Origin: Rana temporaria
Lineage: Eukaryota > Chordata > Amphibia > Anura > Ranidae
NCBI RefSeq assembly: GCF_905171775.1
Contig: NC_053501.1
Span: forward strand, 20,001,254-20,065,253
DNA length: 64,000 bases
Reading direction: 5' to 3'
Shown here: positions 1 to 11,819 of the stretch, piece by piece
How the letters are laid out: each line of letters starts with the position of its first letter
How positions within the stretch are numbered: position 1 is the stretch's first letter
The notes under the pieces: generated by a model
What the model saw: only the letters and a program-made list of their open reading frames with translations
The model's database searches: none
What the model was told of the DNA's origin: nothing
Position numbers and translations under genes: made by a program

Positions 1-440
1 GGAGAAAAGAGGATTTCTTTCATTAGGACAATTTGAGCGGAGACTGCTTGAGGAGACTCGTGTAGGTGGTGAATTGATATTGCTGCCAGTTCGGTGTCAG
101 AGGAACGGATAATCCAACTCAGCAAGTTCTGTTATTGTTCAGTTAATGACTTGGGACCCAATGTTCCTTATTTCACGTCCTTATCAAACGTTTGTGTTCC
201 AGATATAACAAGTACTTCTTTTTATTTATTGTCACTGTTCTGGGCTTCTTTTTTTTTTTACAGTTGTACTCTGTATTTTTTTATGTCATAGGTAGAAAAA
301 TTCTTATTACTGAAAAGTAGTAGTAATCTTGACAGCTTCTGTCTTTAGGACATTGTATCTATTTTTTAAGATATTCTCTCATTAAATTTTTTTCACTCAT
401 TAACACATTTTCACCTAATTTATGTGGTAGCGCACTATTT
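1..440. other. unassigned AT-rich spacer
   Basis: No coding signature, inverted terminal repeat or tandem repeat is recognisable here. The segment ends where Tc1-like coding similarity begins, so part of it could be the worn 5' half of that element. I could not show this. Confidence 0.3.
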
Positions 441-1178
441 TTGTTTTACACTTTTATGGATCCATCCTGCCTTGTATCAAAGGTTCAGGCTGGTGGTGGT
501 GTAATGGAGTGGGGGATATTTTCTTGGCACACTTTGGACCCCTTGGTACCAATTGAGCATTGTTTAATCACCACCATCGCCTACCTGAGTATTGTTGCTG
601 ACCATGTCCATCCCTTTATGACTAGTGTCCCCATCTTCTGATGGCTCCTTCCAGCAGGATAATGCACCATGTCACAAAGCTCCAATCATCTCACCACTGG
701 ACAATGAGGTCCCTGTACTCCAATGGTCTCCACACTCACCACATCTCATCCAATAGAGCAGTGTTTCCCAACTGCAGTCCTCAAGGCACACCAACAGGTC
801 ATGTTTTCAGGCTTTCCATTATTTTGCATGGGTGATTTGATCAGTTTCACTGCCTTAGTAATTACCACAGCCTTTTCATCTGAGGGAAATCCTGAAAACA
901 TGACCTGTTGGTGTGCCTTGAGGACTGGAGTTGGGAAACACTGCAATAGAGCACCTTTGCGATGTGGTGGAACGGGAGTTTCGCATCATGGATGTATGAG
1001 CAGCTGACAAATATGCAGGAACTGCATGATGTTATCATGTCACTAAGGACCAAAATCTCTGAGGAGAGTTTCCAACACCTTGATGAATCTATGTCATGAA
1101 GAATGAAGGCAACGCTGAAGGCAAAAGGGGGTCCAACCCGGTACTAGCAAGGTCTAATAAAGTGGCTGGTGAGTGCAT
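441..1178 (+). pseudogene. Tc1/mariner transposase 3' half, dead
   Basis: Translation in shifting frames gives typical Tc1-like transposase blocks. These are a VMEWGIFSWHTL-like stretch from about 510, then an ADHVHPFM block, then a broken DNAPCHK-like catalytic region near 655, and finally a C-terminal KAKGGPTRY block near 1120 followed by the usual short 3' flank to about 1178. Tc1 transposases cut and paste DNA at TA sites. This copy lacks its N-terminal half, has an in-frame stop near 640, and is split by a hAT MITE at 759-943, so it cannot encode a working enzyme. The family is clear. The left boundary is only the point where similarity becomes visible. Confidence 0.85.
759..943. mobile_element. 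185-bp hAT MITE inside the Tc1 remnant
   Basis: The ends are inverted repeats (CAGTGTTTCCCAACT at the left, its complement at the right). They extend into a longer stem containing an ACAGGTCATGTTTTCAGG-like block. An exact 8-bp duplication CAATAGAG lies at 751-758 and 944-951, as expected for hAT insertion. No coding capacity. A second, incomplete member starts near 33009. Confidence 0.93.
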
Positions 1179-1200
1179 AATAATTCAGATTCCTTTTTAA

Positions 1201-2196
1201 CCACTTAAGGACCGCCTCCTGCACATATACGTCGGCAGAATGGCACGGCTGGCCACAAGCACGTACCTGTACGTCCTCTTTAAGTGTCCAGCCGCGGCTC
1301 GCGGGCGCATGCTCGCCCGCGACCCGGTCCAAAGCTCCGTGACCGAGGCCGCGGGACCTGCGGACCCGATCGCTGCTGGAGTCCCGCAATCGGTCCCCGG
1401 AGCTGAAGAACGAGGAGAGCTGTGTCTGTGTGTAAACACAGCTTCCCCATTCTTCACTGTGGCGCTGTCATTGATCGTGTGTTCCCTGATATAGGGAAAC
1501 ACGATCAATGATGTCACACGTCCAGCCCCGCCCCCCTACAGTTAGAAACACATATAAGGTCACACTTAACCCCTTCAGCGCCCCATAGTGGTTAACTCCC
1601 AAACTGCAATTGTCATTTTCACAGTAAACAATGCATTTTTATAGCATTTTTTGCTGTGAAAATGACAATTGTCCCAAAAATGTGTCAAAATTGTCCAATG
1701 TGTCCGCCATAATGTCGCGGTCACGAAAAAAATCGCTGATCGCCACCATTAGTAGTAAAATAAATTATTAATAAAAATACAATAAAACTATCCCCTATTT
1801 TGTAAACACTATAAATTTTGCGCAAACCAATCGATAAACACTTATTGCGATTTTTTTTCTACCAAAAATAGGTAGAAGAATACGTATCGGCCTAAACTGA
1901 GGGAAAAAAAAGTTATTTTATATATTTTTGGGGGATATTTATTATAGCAAAAAGAACAAAATATTGCAACTTTTTCAAAATTGTCGCTCTATTTTTGTTT
2001 ATAGCGCAAAAAATAAAAACCGCAGAGGTGATCAAATACCACCAAAAGAAAGCTCTATTAGTGGGGAAAAAAGGGCGCCAATTTTGTTTGGGAGCCATGT
2101 CGCACGACCGCGCAATTGTCAGTTAAAGTGACGCAGTGCGGAATCGCAAAAACTGCCCGGGTCCTTTACCTGCATTTTGGTCCAGGTCATAAGTGG
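1201..2196. mobile_element. TTAA-flanked CCACTT element, copy 1
   Basis: The ends are CCACTTA and its complement, flanked by TTAA at 1197-1200 and 2197-2200. A TTAA duplication suits the piggyBac or Kolobok superfamilies, and without a transposase I cannot choose between them. The left third is GC-rich with hairpins (for example around 1421-1442 and 1482-1503). The right part is AT-rich and matches copies at 20969, 40995 and, in part, 6955 and 43176. The open frames inside are chance products of this repeat. Confidence 0.82.
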
Positions 2197-2200
2197 TTAA

Positions 2201-2848
2201 GCATTTCCCTGCAGTTAGAAAAACTTTTCAGGACCCAGAAAAAGGTAGAACATAATTAATAGTTCTGTTCCACTTTCCTGAATACTTTTAAGCTTCTTCT
2301 AAATTGTGTTATTTACTGTGCAGTTTGTAGCTGTCGGAAAATAAACAGCCTTTGCTCCATAAATTCTTTAGTAAAACTTCTCTCGGGCTCTGGGTACATT
2401 CCGCTATCATCAGATCTCGCTGTATCATCAGTCACTGTCATCTGTGACGGAAGCCAGTTTTAATGAGCATAGCGCAATAATCACCTTATTGCAGTGTTAC
2501 AGCCAAACAACACTTATCATTTGGGTTCACGGCTAAACATTAAAACCAGTGAAGCGTGTGCTTACCAAATGGCAGACAAAAGAGGACTTCTCTACGCCTT
2601 GTTCTGTCTAAATCAGCTGACAGTCGCAGCAAAAGTTTTGAAAAACTTTCCCAAAAGTGAAAAAAATTGAATCAATCCTGTGGCTTAAAAGAGAACCATT
2701 CATAGCTAGGCTTATGCAAGATTCTTTTCTTAAAGGACAATGTCACTTTTAGTGAAATTGACCTTCAAAGCTTCCCCCCTCCCACTCATTGTGACCCATG
2801 TAGCAACATACTTACCTAGCCCCACTGCAGAGTAGACATGTGCAATTT
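2201..2848. other. unassigned spacer
   Basis: No open frame with protein-like composition and no terminal repeats. I see nothing to annotate. Confidence 0.3.
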
Positions 2849-3235
2849 TTTTAGTTACGAATACGTTTTCCGTCAATTTTCGTTATTTTAGTTGATTCGT
2901 TAACATACGAATGAACGAACGGTTTAGCGCAATTAATAACGAATAATGATATTTTCAAAATAACGAATATGGAAAACAACGAAGATACGAAAGAAGAAAG
3001 AAACGAAAACATAGAAACAACGAAAATACCGAACCCAAAAAAAAATTACGAAAAACAAAATGAACGAAAATGCAAACTTACTAATATTCGAAGACCGAAA
3101 AGAAAACAACCGAACAAAGAATAAAAAACGAAAATCAAAACTAACGAAAAATAAATTACGAATCTTCGGAAAACGGAAATGAAAACAACGAAAATACGAA
3201 ATAATGTAAATTAGCTTTCGTTAGTACTGAAATAT
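2849..3235. repeat. CGAA-rich low-complexity block
   Basis: The short word ACGAA and close variants recur dozens of times, making a purine-rich AT block. It is probably the interior of a decayed non-autonomous DNA element or an eroded simple repeat. No boundaries can be fixed. Confidence 0.5.
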
Positions 3236-3336
3236 TTCTGGACATTGACCAATAGCCACTGAGCGCTGTCCCTTTCCTCTGAAGAGGTTTGTTCCTTCCC
3301 CCAATGAGCTTCTTTCTCATTACCTCTTGGCTCCTT

Positions 3337-3688
3337 GGGCCAGATTCACAGAAGAGATACGCCGTCGTATCTCTGTGATCCACCCGTCCTAACTATGCGG
3401 CTGATTCATAGAATCAGTTCCGCATAGATAGCCCTAAGATCCGACAGGTGTAATTGACTTACACCGTCGGATCTTAGGATGCAATTCTAGGCCGGCCGCT
3501 AGGTGGCGATTCCATAGCGGTCAGCGTAGAATATGCAAATGACTAGTTACGGCGATCCACGAAGATCTGCGCGTTCGTCGCAATCTCGTACTTCGTCGCT
3601 CGTCGGTTTTTCCCGTCGCAAAGTTACACCTGCTTTAACATGGCTTATCTTTAGATAAGCCGGCGTAATTCTTTTGTGGATCTGCCCC
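3337..3688. mobile_element. MITE with GGGCCAGATTCAC ends, copy 1
   Basis: The left end GGGCCAGATTCAC pairs with GTGGATCTGCCCC at the right. The interior contains several repeats of an ATACGCCGTCGTATC type. It belongs to a family with six further copies here (34668, 37110, 37870, 39342, 42099, 50533). No coding capacity and no clear target duplication at this copy. Confidence 0.7.
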
Positions 3689-4578
3689 TATGTCTACTCC
3701 TCCATATTGCTGTAGCCCATCACCTGGCTACAGGTGTATTTTTGACTTTAGGTCCACTTTAAGGAGAAAGAGCAGAATATCCTGACATAAAACCTGTGCT
3801 CTTTGCCACCTCTCCCTTTGAAAATGCTAGTTGCCTGGCCCTCATACTGATCCAACATCTTTAGCATTCTCTAAAGTCCCGGTATCAGTGCTGCCAAGTA
3901 TCAGCCACCCCAGCAGGTTCCCTCTGAAGACAGGAAACATTTTTCCTTTGGCATTTTTAGACATTTGTTACACAAATGCAAAATAAGAAATTCATACCTG
4001 TCTTCTTTTTAAGTGAAGACTTTGATCCGTTCTAAAACCACAATTAATAATCACATCTGTTAGTGAGCAGGCATTGAACTACCCTCTTGTCGGGTCTGAT
4101 TAGTTCAAATATCTGCAAAATACATTTTTATTATGTGATCTCAAAGAAATCAAAACCGACTTTCTAAGCACCTAACATTCCTTTCTAGCTAATTTAACAT
4201 AAATGCTAAAGATCAAAAAACGTAATTAAATATAAACCGGAGAAACCTAAAGTAAAAATTTGCGTAATAAATAGAAGTGCGTAGACTTGATGAATGCCAT
4301 TTGATGAATGCTATCCATGTAGCAACGGATTTCATCGTCTAATTAATTATGCACAGACTCATAGCTAGTTTATCACTTCCACAGCCATGGCCTTTTACGA
4401 GATACTTAATTTAATATTGTGGCGGCCAAGATTGAGCTTGATTCGGAAAGTTCAAGAATGTGAACGCTTTAACAACTTAAAGTGCCCAGACTGCCACATC
4501 ACCGAGGAGACATTCATTTGACAACATCATAATCTTACTTTGACGGAAAAGAACCGCGAGTCAACTTGGAATATATGC
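3689..4578. other. unassigned spacer
   Basis: Ordinary AT-rich sequence with no recognisable gene or repeat structure. Confidence 0.3.
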
Positions 4579-4582
4579 TTGA

Positions 4583-5203
4583 AGGGGTTGTAAAGGTTTG
4601 TTTTTTTATTTTCTAAATAGGTTCATTTAAGCTAGTGCATTGTTCACTTACCTTTTCCTTCGATTTCCCTTATAAATGTTTTTTTTTTCTTTGTCTGAAT
4701 TTCTCACTTCCTGTTCCTCTTCAGTAAGCTTGCCCCCATCATCCGAGCTGTTCTGGCTGCGGGTTAGTCAGCGTGCTCGCCCCCTCCCTTGGGACTACAT
4801 CCCTGCCCCCATCATCCGAGCCATTCTGACTGGGGGTTAGTCTGGGTGCTCGCTTCTCCCTTGGGAGTACATCCCTGCCCCCATCATCCGAGCCATTCTG
4901 ACTGGGGGTTAGTCTGGGTGCTCGCTTCTCCCTTGGGACTACATCCCTGCCCCCATCATCTGAGCCATTCTGGCTGGGTGTTAGACAGTGTGCTCGCCCC
5001 CTCCCTTGGGACTACATGCCTGACTAACCCCCAGCCAGAACGGCTCGGATGATGGGGGCAAGCTTACTGAGGAGGAACATGAAGTGAGAAATTCAGACAA
5101 AGAAAAAAAACATTTAGAAGGGACATCGAAGGTAAGTGAACCCACAATGCACTAGCTTAAAGGAACCTATTTAGAAAATAAAAAACAAACCTTTACAACC
5201 CCT
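4583..5203. mobile_element. 621-bp foldback element with TTAA-like flanks
   Basis: About 180 bp at the left, beginning AGGGGTTGTAAAGG, is repeated in inverted orientation at the right. The flanks read TTGA (4579-4582) and TTAA (5204-5207), which fits a TTAA duplication with one change. The termini resemble the AGTGGTTGTAAA elements at 28999 and 40498. The centre holds direct repeats, annotated separately. Confidence 0.75.
4780..5025. repeat. direct repeats of about 69 bp, over three copies
   Basis: Units run from GGGACTACATCCCTGCCCCC through CATCATC and GGTTAGTC to CTCGC. They lie between the arms of the foldback element. The 87-residue frame across them is repetitive and not a credible gene. 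Confidence 0.8.
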
Positions 5204-5207
5204 TTAA

Positions 5208-6950
5208 GAAGTCTATATATGTAAATTTGGAATCAATTATGTGATTATATATACTGTTTAAGCATTTACACCATGGTGTTATGGGTTTTGGCGAAAATAA
5301 TAAAAATAATTTAATATTTACCAACAAAAATATGGAAAGTCCATTAAGCCTCAAATTTGAGGTGAAACATTGAAATGAGAGCTTTTCAGAAACTAAGCCA
5401 TGTTTGAAAAGCATCAAGGACACTAACAATTGACTTAGCAATCTATAACTTTTACAAGCTTGGGTGAAAGTTGAAACAATGACAACTTTCCTCACAGAAC
5501 AAAGAATTGTTGTCTCAACTTGGTGAATAAACAAGAAGATGTATACTATCACTCTTGGTTAGGTTCTCCTGCTATAGGGAACGTTTTCACAGATAACTAA
5601 CTAAACATTTATGACACAGAAACAAGCATCACCTAAGAAGAACCATTGTGTTAAAGTGAAGAATTGTTTAAACAAGCTGTGTTACTTTTAAAATATCCTT
5701 GAATGCTGCCAAAGTCTGATCCTCACAAACCAAAGTACAAGTTTGACTTGCAGTATAAAGACACATGGTATTCAAAGAATATATGTTGATATGAAATAAA
5801 TGAGAAATAATGTTAGATTATCAATGGCATCTTAGGACCGAGGGAAATATATGACCATCGCATCCATAAGTTAGAACTTTGTTAGAAGAAATTATTATAT
5901 GAGAAATTTGTTTTATAAATAGACATGCATTGAAGAAGCTAATCAACATTATGAAAGATATCACATTGTGATTATAAAAAATGTGAATTAACCTGTAACA
6001 CATATCAAAATGATTCATGTATCCACATTAATAATTATTTTGCATTTGATTGAGAGATGTAACCTATGCATTGATTGAAAAGACTGTTTTGGGGAAAAAA
6101 CGTTTATAAAGGAATATAGGAACATATTATATCAAAATCAACAGTATACTAATTGTATTTTATGAAATGTAGAGTTACCAGAATGTGTATGTGTATAGGT
6201 ATATATAGATATATATATGTATACATATATATCGATAGTTTCCCCAAAAATATAAATATTAACGAATAGATTATCTCACAATAAAGGTGAGACACCTAGT
6301 GGTTGGAAGTGATATTACTTGAGGTTCTCAAAGCCCAGAGAACAAGTTAATTATTATTAAGCTGTCAGCCAATAGAAACCAGACACGCCTTGACAGGAAC
6401 TCCCATATGTGACACGAACCTATGAGTGGAGGACACGTATTGAATAGGCAGAACATAGTATAATCTTTATAGTTCTATTGTTCTAATCGATATAAAGAGG
6501 GAAAGCCCATAGGACAAGGGATCAGATGAATCGATCAGCCCGGGGGAGGGAGCCAGGGGATCAATGAAAGAAGACCCCATCAATAGGAGCACCCCATGAG
6601 AGCAGGAATGAAGCAATGACTGAAGTATGATGCAGGGAGGACTGACTCCGATGAAAAGGGACACTTGCACTATGCATGAAGACTGCAACGATTTTAGCTC
6701 TGGTCACTTGCCAGTAAGAAATAGCCATTTTGGGAATTGGTAACTATGTCATTTTTATTTTATCTGAAATCTATTGTTGTTCCCTAGAAATGTTGAAATA
6801 TTGAAATATTGAATATACTGTAGTTATGGTTTGTTCTCATAATCAATAACTAGTAATTTTTCCTTAAAGAGTACAAATTTTAATTATATTTTTATTTTTA
6901 CATAGTCCTAATTTTACTGACAAAACAAACGTCCAATATATTTCACATTG
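5208..6950. other. unassigned AT-rich spacer with a TA microsatellite
   Basis: No gene or bounded element was recognised in this long AT-rich stretch. A TATATA-type microsatellite lies near 6195-6230. The open frames are short and of random composition. Confidence 0.35.
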
Positions 6951-7626
6951 TTAACCACTTACTTACCTGCAGTATAGTAACGGTTGGGCATGTGAAATAG
7001 GCGCTTTTGTTTCATTGTCATTTACATAAAGTTATCTTGAGAACTTACCATGACACAAATCAAAGGTACTGCATGCCCATTTTGGGGGTATTTTATTGAC
7101 TTTCAAGTCGTTCATGTAACGCAACTGGTATTTTAATTTCATGTAAATATTCATATTTTGTCTACCAATAAATTAGCTATTTTGTATGATCATACGTCTC
7201 CGTGAATAAGTTTCATATTATAGACTATGTCATATAGATTGTCTTGTATTTAAAAATATCTTCATTATAAAAGAATTCAAAGTAAATTACTGTGCTGGTA
7301 AAAATGACCTTAAAAAAGCACAACAATGGGGATGGTTTTAATAACTCTTTAGAGCTTTCTTTTGGTGGTATTTAATCACCGTTGTTTTTTTTATTTTTTG
7401 CGCTATAAGAGAAAAAAGACTGAAAATTCTGTAAAAAATAATAATTTTTATTTGTTTCTGTTATAAAATTTGGCACATTTAGTATTTTTTCTTCATTCTT
7501 TTGCTTAAATGTGAAAGATGAAGTTACGCCGAGTAAATAGATACCCAACATGTCACCCTTCAAAATTGCACACGCTTGTGGAATGGCGCCAAACTTTGCT
7601 ACTTAAAAATCCCCATAGACGACGTT

Positions 7627-8092
7627 GCAGGGTATTGTGGAGTATTGTGGGGTATTGCGGAGTATTGTGGGGTATTGCGGAGTATTGTGGGGTATTGTAG
7701 AGTATTGTGGGGTATTGTAGAGTATTGTGTGGTATTGCAGGGTATTGCGGAGTATTGCGGGGTATTGTGCAGTATTGCGGGGTATTGTGGGGTATTGCGG
7801 GGTATTTCGGGGTATTGCGGAGTATTGCGGAGTATTGTGGGGTATTGCGGGGTATTGTGGGGCATTGCGGAGTATTGCGGGGCATTGCGGAGTATTGCGG
7901 GGCATTGCAGAGTATTGCGGGGCATTGCGGAGTATTGCGGGGCATTGCGGAGTATTTTGGGGCATTGCGGAGTATTTTGGGGCATTGCAGAGTATTTTGG
8001 GGCATTGTAGAGTATGGGGGCGTTGTAGAGTATGGGGGCATTGTAGAGTATGGGGGCATTGTAGAGTATGGGGGCATTGCAGAGTATTGCAC
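7627..8092. repeat. minisatellite of GGTATTGCGGAGTATTGTGG type
   Basis: Twelve-base units alternate between GGTATTGYGG and AGTATTGYGG forms for about 465 bp. They drift to GGCATTGC forms and then to GGGGGCATTGTAGAGTAT forms at the right edge. The unit is a multiple of three and rarely creates a stop, so several frames on both strands stay open for 120-250 codons. I treat those frames as artefacts. Confidence 0.95.
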
Positions 8093-8107
8093 AGGGAGGG
8101 ATGGATG

Positions 8108-8507
8108 GATGGCTGGATCTGTGACTACATGTGTCACAGATCCAGCCCGCAGCAGCAGCAGCAGCTGCTGCTGCTTCCGCTCTCTCCCCTCTCCTCTCTC
8201 ACACTGTACCGTTCGGTACAGAGAGGAGAGGGAGGAACCGGCGTCATCACATGACGCCGGTTTGTTTACTAGTGATCGCTCCGTCATTGGACGGAGCGAT
8301 CACGTGGTAAATCGCCGATATCAGCGGCGATTTACCGTGATCCGTGATCAGCCGGGTCCGGAGGACCCGGCGGTCACGGAGACTCCCGTGTGTGCGCCCC
8401 ACAGGGCGCGCGGGAGCGCGACTCTGGGAGGACGTACATTGACGCCCTCCCAGAGTTAAGCAACCGCCTTGTAGACGTATTTCGTCTATAGGGCGGTTGC
8501 TAACTGG
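8108..8507. repeat. train of consecutive hairpins
   Basis: Successive short inverted repeats fill this end of the TTAA element. Examples are GGCTGGATCTGTGAC pairing with its complement (8111-8147), ACCGGCGTCA (8236-8262), GTGATCGCTCCGT (8271-8303), AAATCGCCG (8308-8335), CTCTGGGAGG (8422-8455) and GCAACCGCC (8460-8500). A comparable train with different sequences occupies 43970-44383. Confidence 0.8.
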
Positions 8508-8666
8508 TTAAAAGTCCTGTGGTCTATTTGTAATTGTACAATTATCATTTTTTCATGGTGGGTGTTGGGCACCAGATCCATCTGGTTGGTAGTTTGGAAA
8601 TGCTATGGTCATTCGGTCCAGAGAACAGTCAGGCATTGGGCATTCCAGCCCCATAGGCATACTGGC

Positions 8667-9731
8667 TGTAACGCTATTAGCGTTAATTTGTGTACAAGGA
8701 GCGCAGCTTTACCTACAATGACAGCTGCGCTCCATTCACGAAGACATCCGCGTCACTTACGGTACGCGGACGTCTGCGCTCCACGCTGGAACGCGGAAGT
8801 GCGTTCCAGTGTGTGGCGTTCGGCGTGCATGGGAGACCGGGCTATTTAAACCTCCAGCACTGGCGGCAGGTGGTTGGAATATTCCTGTTGGACCCTGCCG
8901 CCACCTGGAGACCCTCCACCAACCCACAGCAACCTTGAAGTTCACTTTGTGGAAGACTTGGATCCAGATTACATTGCTATTCTGGATAGAAGGACCCCAG
9001 CTCTGCACCTGTGCTAACTTTCCCAGTCTGGACTACCTCCTAACCGCAAGTATATTCTGATCATATTACTGCATATTGGGATTACCATCTACTCCTGTGC
9101 AAACAGACTTGGTCCACACTACCTCTTAAACTGCATAAGTATATAGAGCATATTACTGCATATTGGGATTACCATCTACTCCTGTGCAAACAGACTTGGT
9201 CCACACTACCTCTTAAACTGCATAAGTATATAGACCATATTACTGCATATTTGGAAACACCATCTACTCCTGTGCAAACAGACCTAGTCCACACTACCTC
9301 TTATACTACTTGTGTATAAAGACTATTTTGCCACACAGATAGTGTTGCTACCCATACTCTGGACTATCTCCTTCTCTCTCTCTCAGAAATGCATATTAAC
9401 TGTTGAGATACTTGCTCTAATTATATTGGGGCTTCTTTCTATATGTTATATCAAGAGTGCTAATTTTCTACATGATTCAAGTTCACTACCTATATATATT
9501 CAGAAAGCACCTACTAAAGACTTATCCTTGTTATTTTCTAGATAAAGGTTACAACATAGTTTAACAAGTATTAAACTATTACTACATGTTTTGCTCCAAT
9601 CAGAGGATATGATGATATAGACCCCATACTCTTATAGTTCAGTGAGAGTGAGCTGGTGGTTAATTCTGATAGGCCTCTACAGCTGGAGTCTAAACTTGAG
9701 ACAGAGTGTTCTCAGAATCAGGGTCGTAACA
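8667..9731 (+). mobile_element. solo LTR of a retrotransposon, 1065 bp
   Basis: The segment begins TGTAACG and ends CGTAACA, the canonical TG...CA. It is flanked by an exact 5-bp duplication CTGGC (8662-8666 and 9732-9736). A TATA-like CTATTTAAAC lies near 8843, and a direct-repeat array is internal. No gag or pol neighbours it, so it is most simply a solo LTR left by recombination. The family is not identified; Gypsy or an endogenous retrovirus are both possible. The open frames inside are not retroviral proteins. Confidence 0.8.
9050..9310. repeat. tandem repeat of about 93 bp, three units
   Basis: Units contain ATTACTGCATATTGGGATT, then CTCCTGTGCAAACAG, then CCACACTACCTCTTA. The third unit has drifted. 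The array sits in the middle of the solo LTR. Confidence 0.9.
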
Positions 9732-9736
9732 CTGGC

Positions 9737-10310
9737 TTACCACTAGCCCTCCTGGGACCTCATCTGTTGCTCTCGTTGCTTCTTCTGGGTCCTCTTGTTC
9801 ACATCCTTCTGCTGCATCTACTGGTCCTGTGGCCTCCTCTGGGTCTGTCTGAACATGAGGCTCCCCTCCTGTCTTTGTAGTACATACATTCATTCTATGA
9901 AGGACCTGTTTACACTAGTGCATTGTGGTTTAGTGACAGTTTAAGTGTATAGCAGCCACCTGACTAAATACCCACCTTTAGCCCTGCCTCCGGGTTCTTC
10001 ACTCTGCCTGATACCTGACACCCTGCACATGTGCACCCATTCATTCCTATGGTTGGAGGTCCTACTTCTCTGGAAGACTGGGGGTTACCAGGAGCATAAA
10101 CCAGCCATGGGAACAAATGAGCCAATCAGTGTGCATAGGCAGAAAGAGCTATACATCGCCAGGCCCGGGACTTTTTTCTGCCAAACTTTGTCCTATAACA
10201 TGAACTTGTTGGGATTGCCCATAATTTTAAAGTTGGCTTATTAAATGATTACAAAATTAAAACTAGCTAATAAATTTAATAACATTACCTAATCTATTTC
10301 CCAAGTTCTC
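9737..10310. other. unassigned spacer
   Basis: No terminal repeats or protein-like frames were recognised. A CT-rich stretch near 9755-9860 gives a leucine-rich frame that I do not credit. Confidence 0.3.
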
Positions 10311-10318
10311 CTTAAAAA

Positions 10319-11811
10319 TAGTGTTGAGCAGAATATGCCATATTCGATTTCGCGATATATCTCGAATATATATTCGAATATTCGAGATATATTCGCTAAA
10401 TTCGAATATTCGTGATATTTTATCGAAATTAAATGATTGCGATTTTTCGCTATTGCGAATGCGAAAATAATTGCGATTTTTTGATAACTGCGGTAGGAGC
10501 ACTCTGATTGGCTCAGAATATTCGTGATATTTTATCGAAATATCGCAACATGCGAATGCGATATTTATTGCGCAATTTCGAGAAATGCTGGAGGAGCGCT
10601 CTGATTGGCTCAGAATATTCGTGATATTTTATCGAAATATCGCAACATGCGAATGCGATATTTATTGCGCAATTTCGACAAATGCTGTAGGAGCACTCTG
10701 ATTGGCTCAGAATATTCGTGATATTTTACAATACAAAATAATTGCGAATATTCGGCAAATGCGGAAGGAGCACTCTGATTGGCTCAGAATATTCTTGATA
10801 TTTTACAATACAAAATAATTGCGAATATTCGGCAAATGCGGAAGGAGCACTCTGATTGGCTCAGAATATTCTTGATATTTTACAATACAAAATAATTGCG
10901 AATATTCGGGAAATGCGGAAGGAGCACTCTGATTGGCTCAGAATATTCTTGATATTTTACAATACAAAATAATTGCGAATATTCGGGAAATGCGGAAGGA
11001 GCACTCTGATTGGCTCAGAATAGAAAATAAAAAGTGTTTTGCATTGGTGGTGATTCTTTACTCTATCCATCTGTCACCGCCGTTTGTCAATCAAACACCT
11101 TGAAGATTGAACACGTTCATGCTGCATGCTTTGGACTTTTTTTCACTTCACATATCAAAGACATTTTTATGAAAGATTATTTTTCTATTATTGGGACTAT
11201 ATTTCTTTATATATTTGTTTTACTGTGTATTTCACAAGTTATTTGCGCTTGCTTATTTTATAATTTGCCCACATGTCTTGTCACTAGACATATTTTTTAT
11301 TCTTGTAGAGCGACTCCATTTTCTGTCTTGTATTAATTTATGTTGTATAACATTTTTGAGTTGCTGCTGTATTCTCCCCTTTTTTAAGGTATGCGCAATT
11401 TTTTCCTTCTTACAAAAAATAATAATATCAAACATACAAATATTCATAACATACACATACACAAAGCCCCCCCCTTTTGCATCAGAGACAATCAGAGTTC
11501 TCCTACCACAGTTATCGAAAATTCGCAATCATTTTCGCATTCGCATTAGCGAAAAATCGCAATTTTTTTTTTTTCAATTTGGCAACATAAAAGGATCGCC
11601 TCAGCTTAGCTACTCGGCCCAGGGTCTCTAATCATACCAGAAATGCTTTTAGACGTCGATAGGATGTGATCTGTTTTAAAAATCAAATTGAAAAAATGCG
11701 AATATTCGGAATTGCGAATATTCACCGCGAAATTCGAAATATATCGCGAATACTCGAATATGCCATATTCGAGTCGAATATTCGCAATGCGAATATTCGT
11801 GAGCAACACTA
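10319..11811. mobile_element. 1.5-kb non-autonomous hAT element
   Basis: The ends are TAGTGTTGAGC and GAGCAACACTA, flanked by an exact 8-bp duplication CTTAAAAA (10311-10318 and 11812-11819). Both arms are rich in CGAATATTCG words. The interior holds seven repeats with a CTCTGATTGGCTCAG core, then about 300 bp of unique AT-rich sequence. No hAT transposase motif is present. Confidence 0.93.
10485..11025. repeat. tandem array with CTCTGATTGGCTCAGAATA core, seven copies
   Basis: Cores lie near 10502, 10598, 10697, 10775, 10851, 10927 and 11004. Spacing is about 96-99 bp in the first copies and about 77 bp in the last five, so the array grew by two repeat lengths. Each core contains GATTGG, an inverted CCAAT box. 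The array is wholly inside the hAT element. Confidence 0.9.
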
Positions 11812-11819
11812 CTTAAAAA

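Larger units (their letters stand above)
6955..8507. mobile_element. TTAA-flanked CCACTT element, copy 2
   Basis: CCACTTAC follows TTAA at 6951-6954, and a degenerate AACTGG end precedes TTAA at 8508-8511. Near 7345-7400 it shares the GAGCTTTCTTTTGGTGGTAT block with copies 1, 3 and 4. It carries a large minisatellite (7627-8092) and a train of hairpins (about 8108-8507). The block at 7515-7610 recurs reversed near 58325-58440, which shows that the segment is itself repeated. Confidence 0.72.

Noticed and set aside
7553..8459. Frames of 244 and 250 codons on opposite strands
   Set aside because: They read a 12-bp minisatellite that lacks stops in several frames. The product is a monotonous GYCGVLRGIAEY-type repeat and has no domain.
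10485..11025. Possible satellite or CRISPR-like array
   Set aside because: It is fully contained between hAT ends with an exact 8-bp duplication, so it is part of that element.
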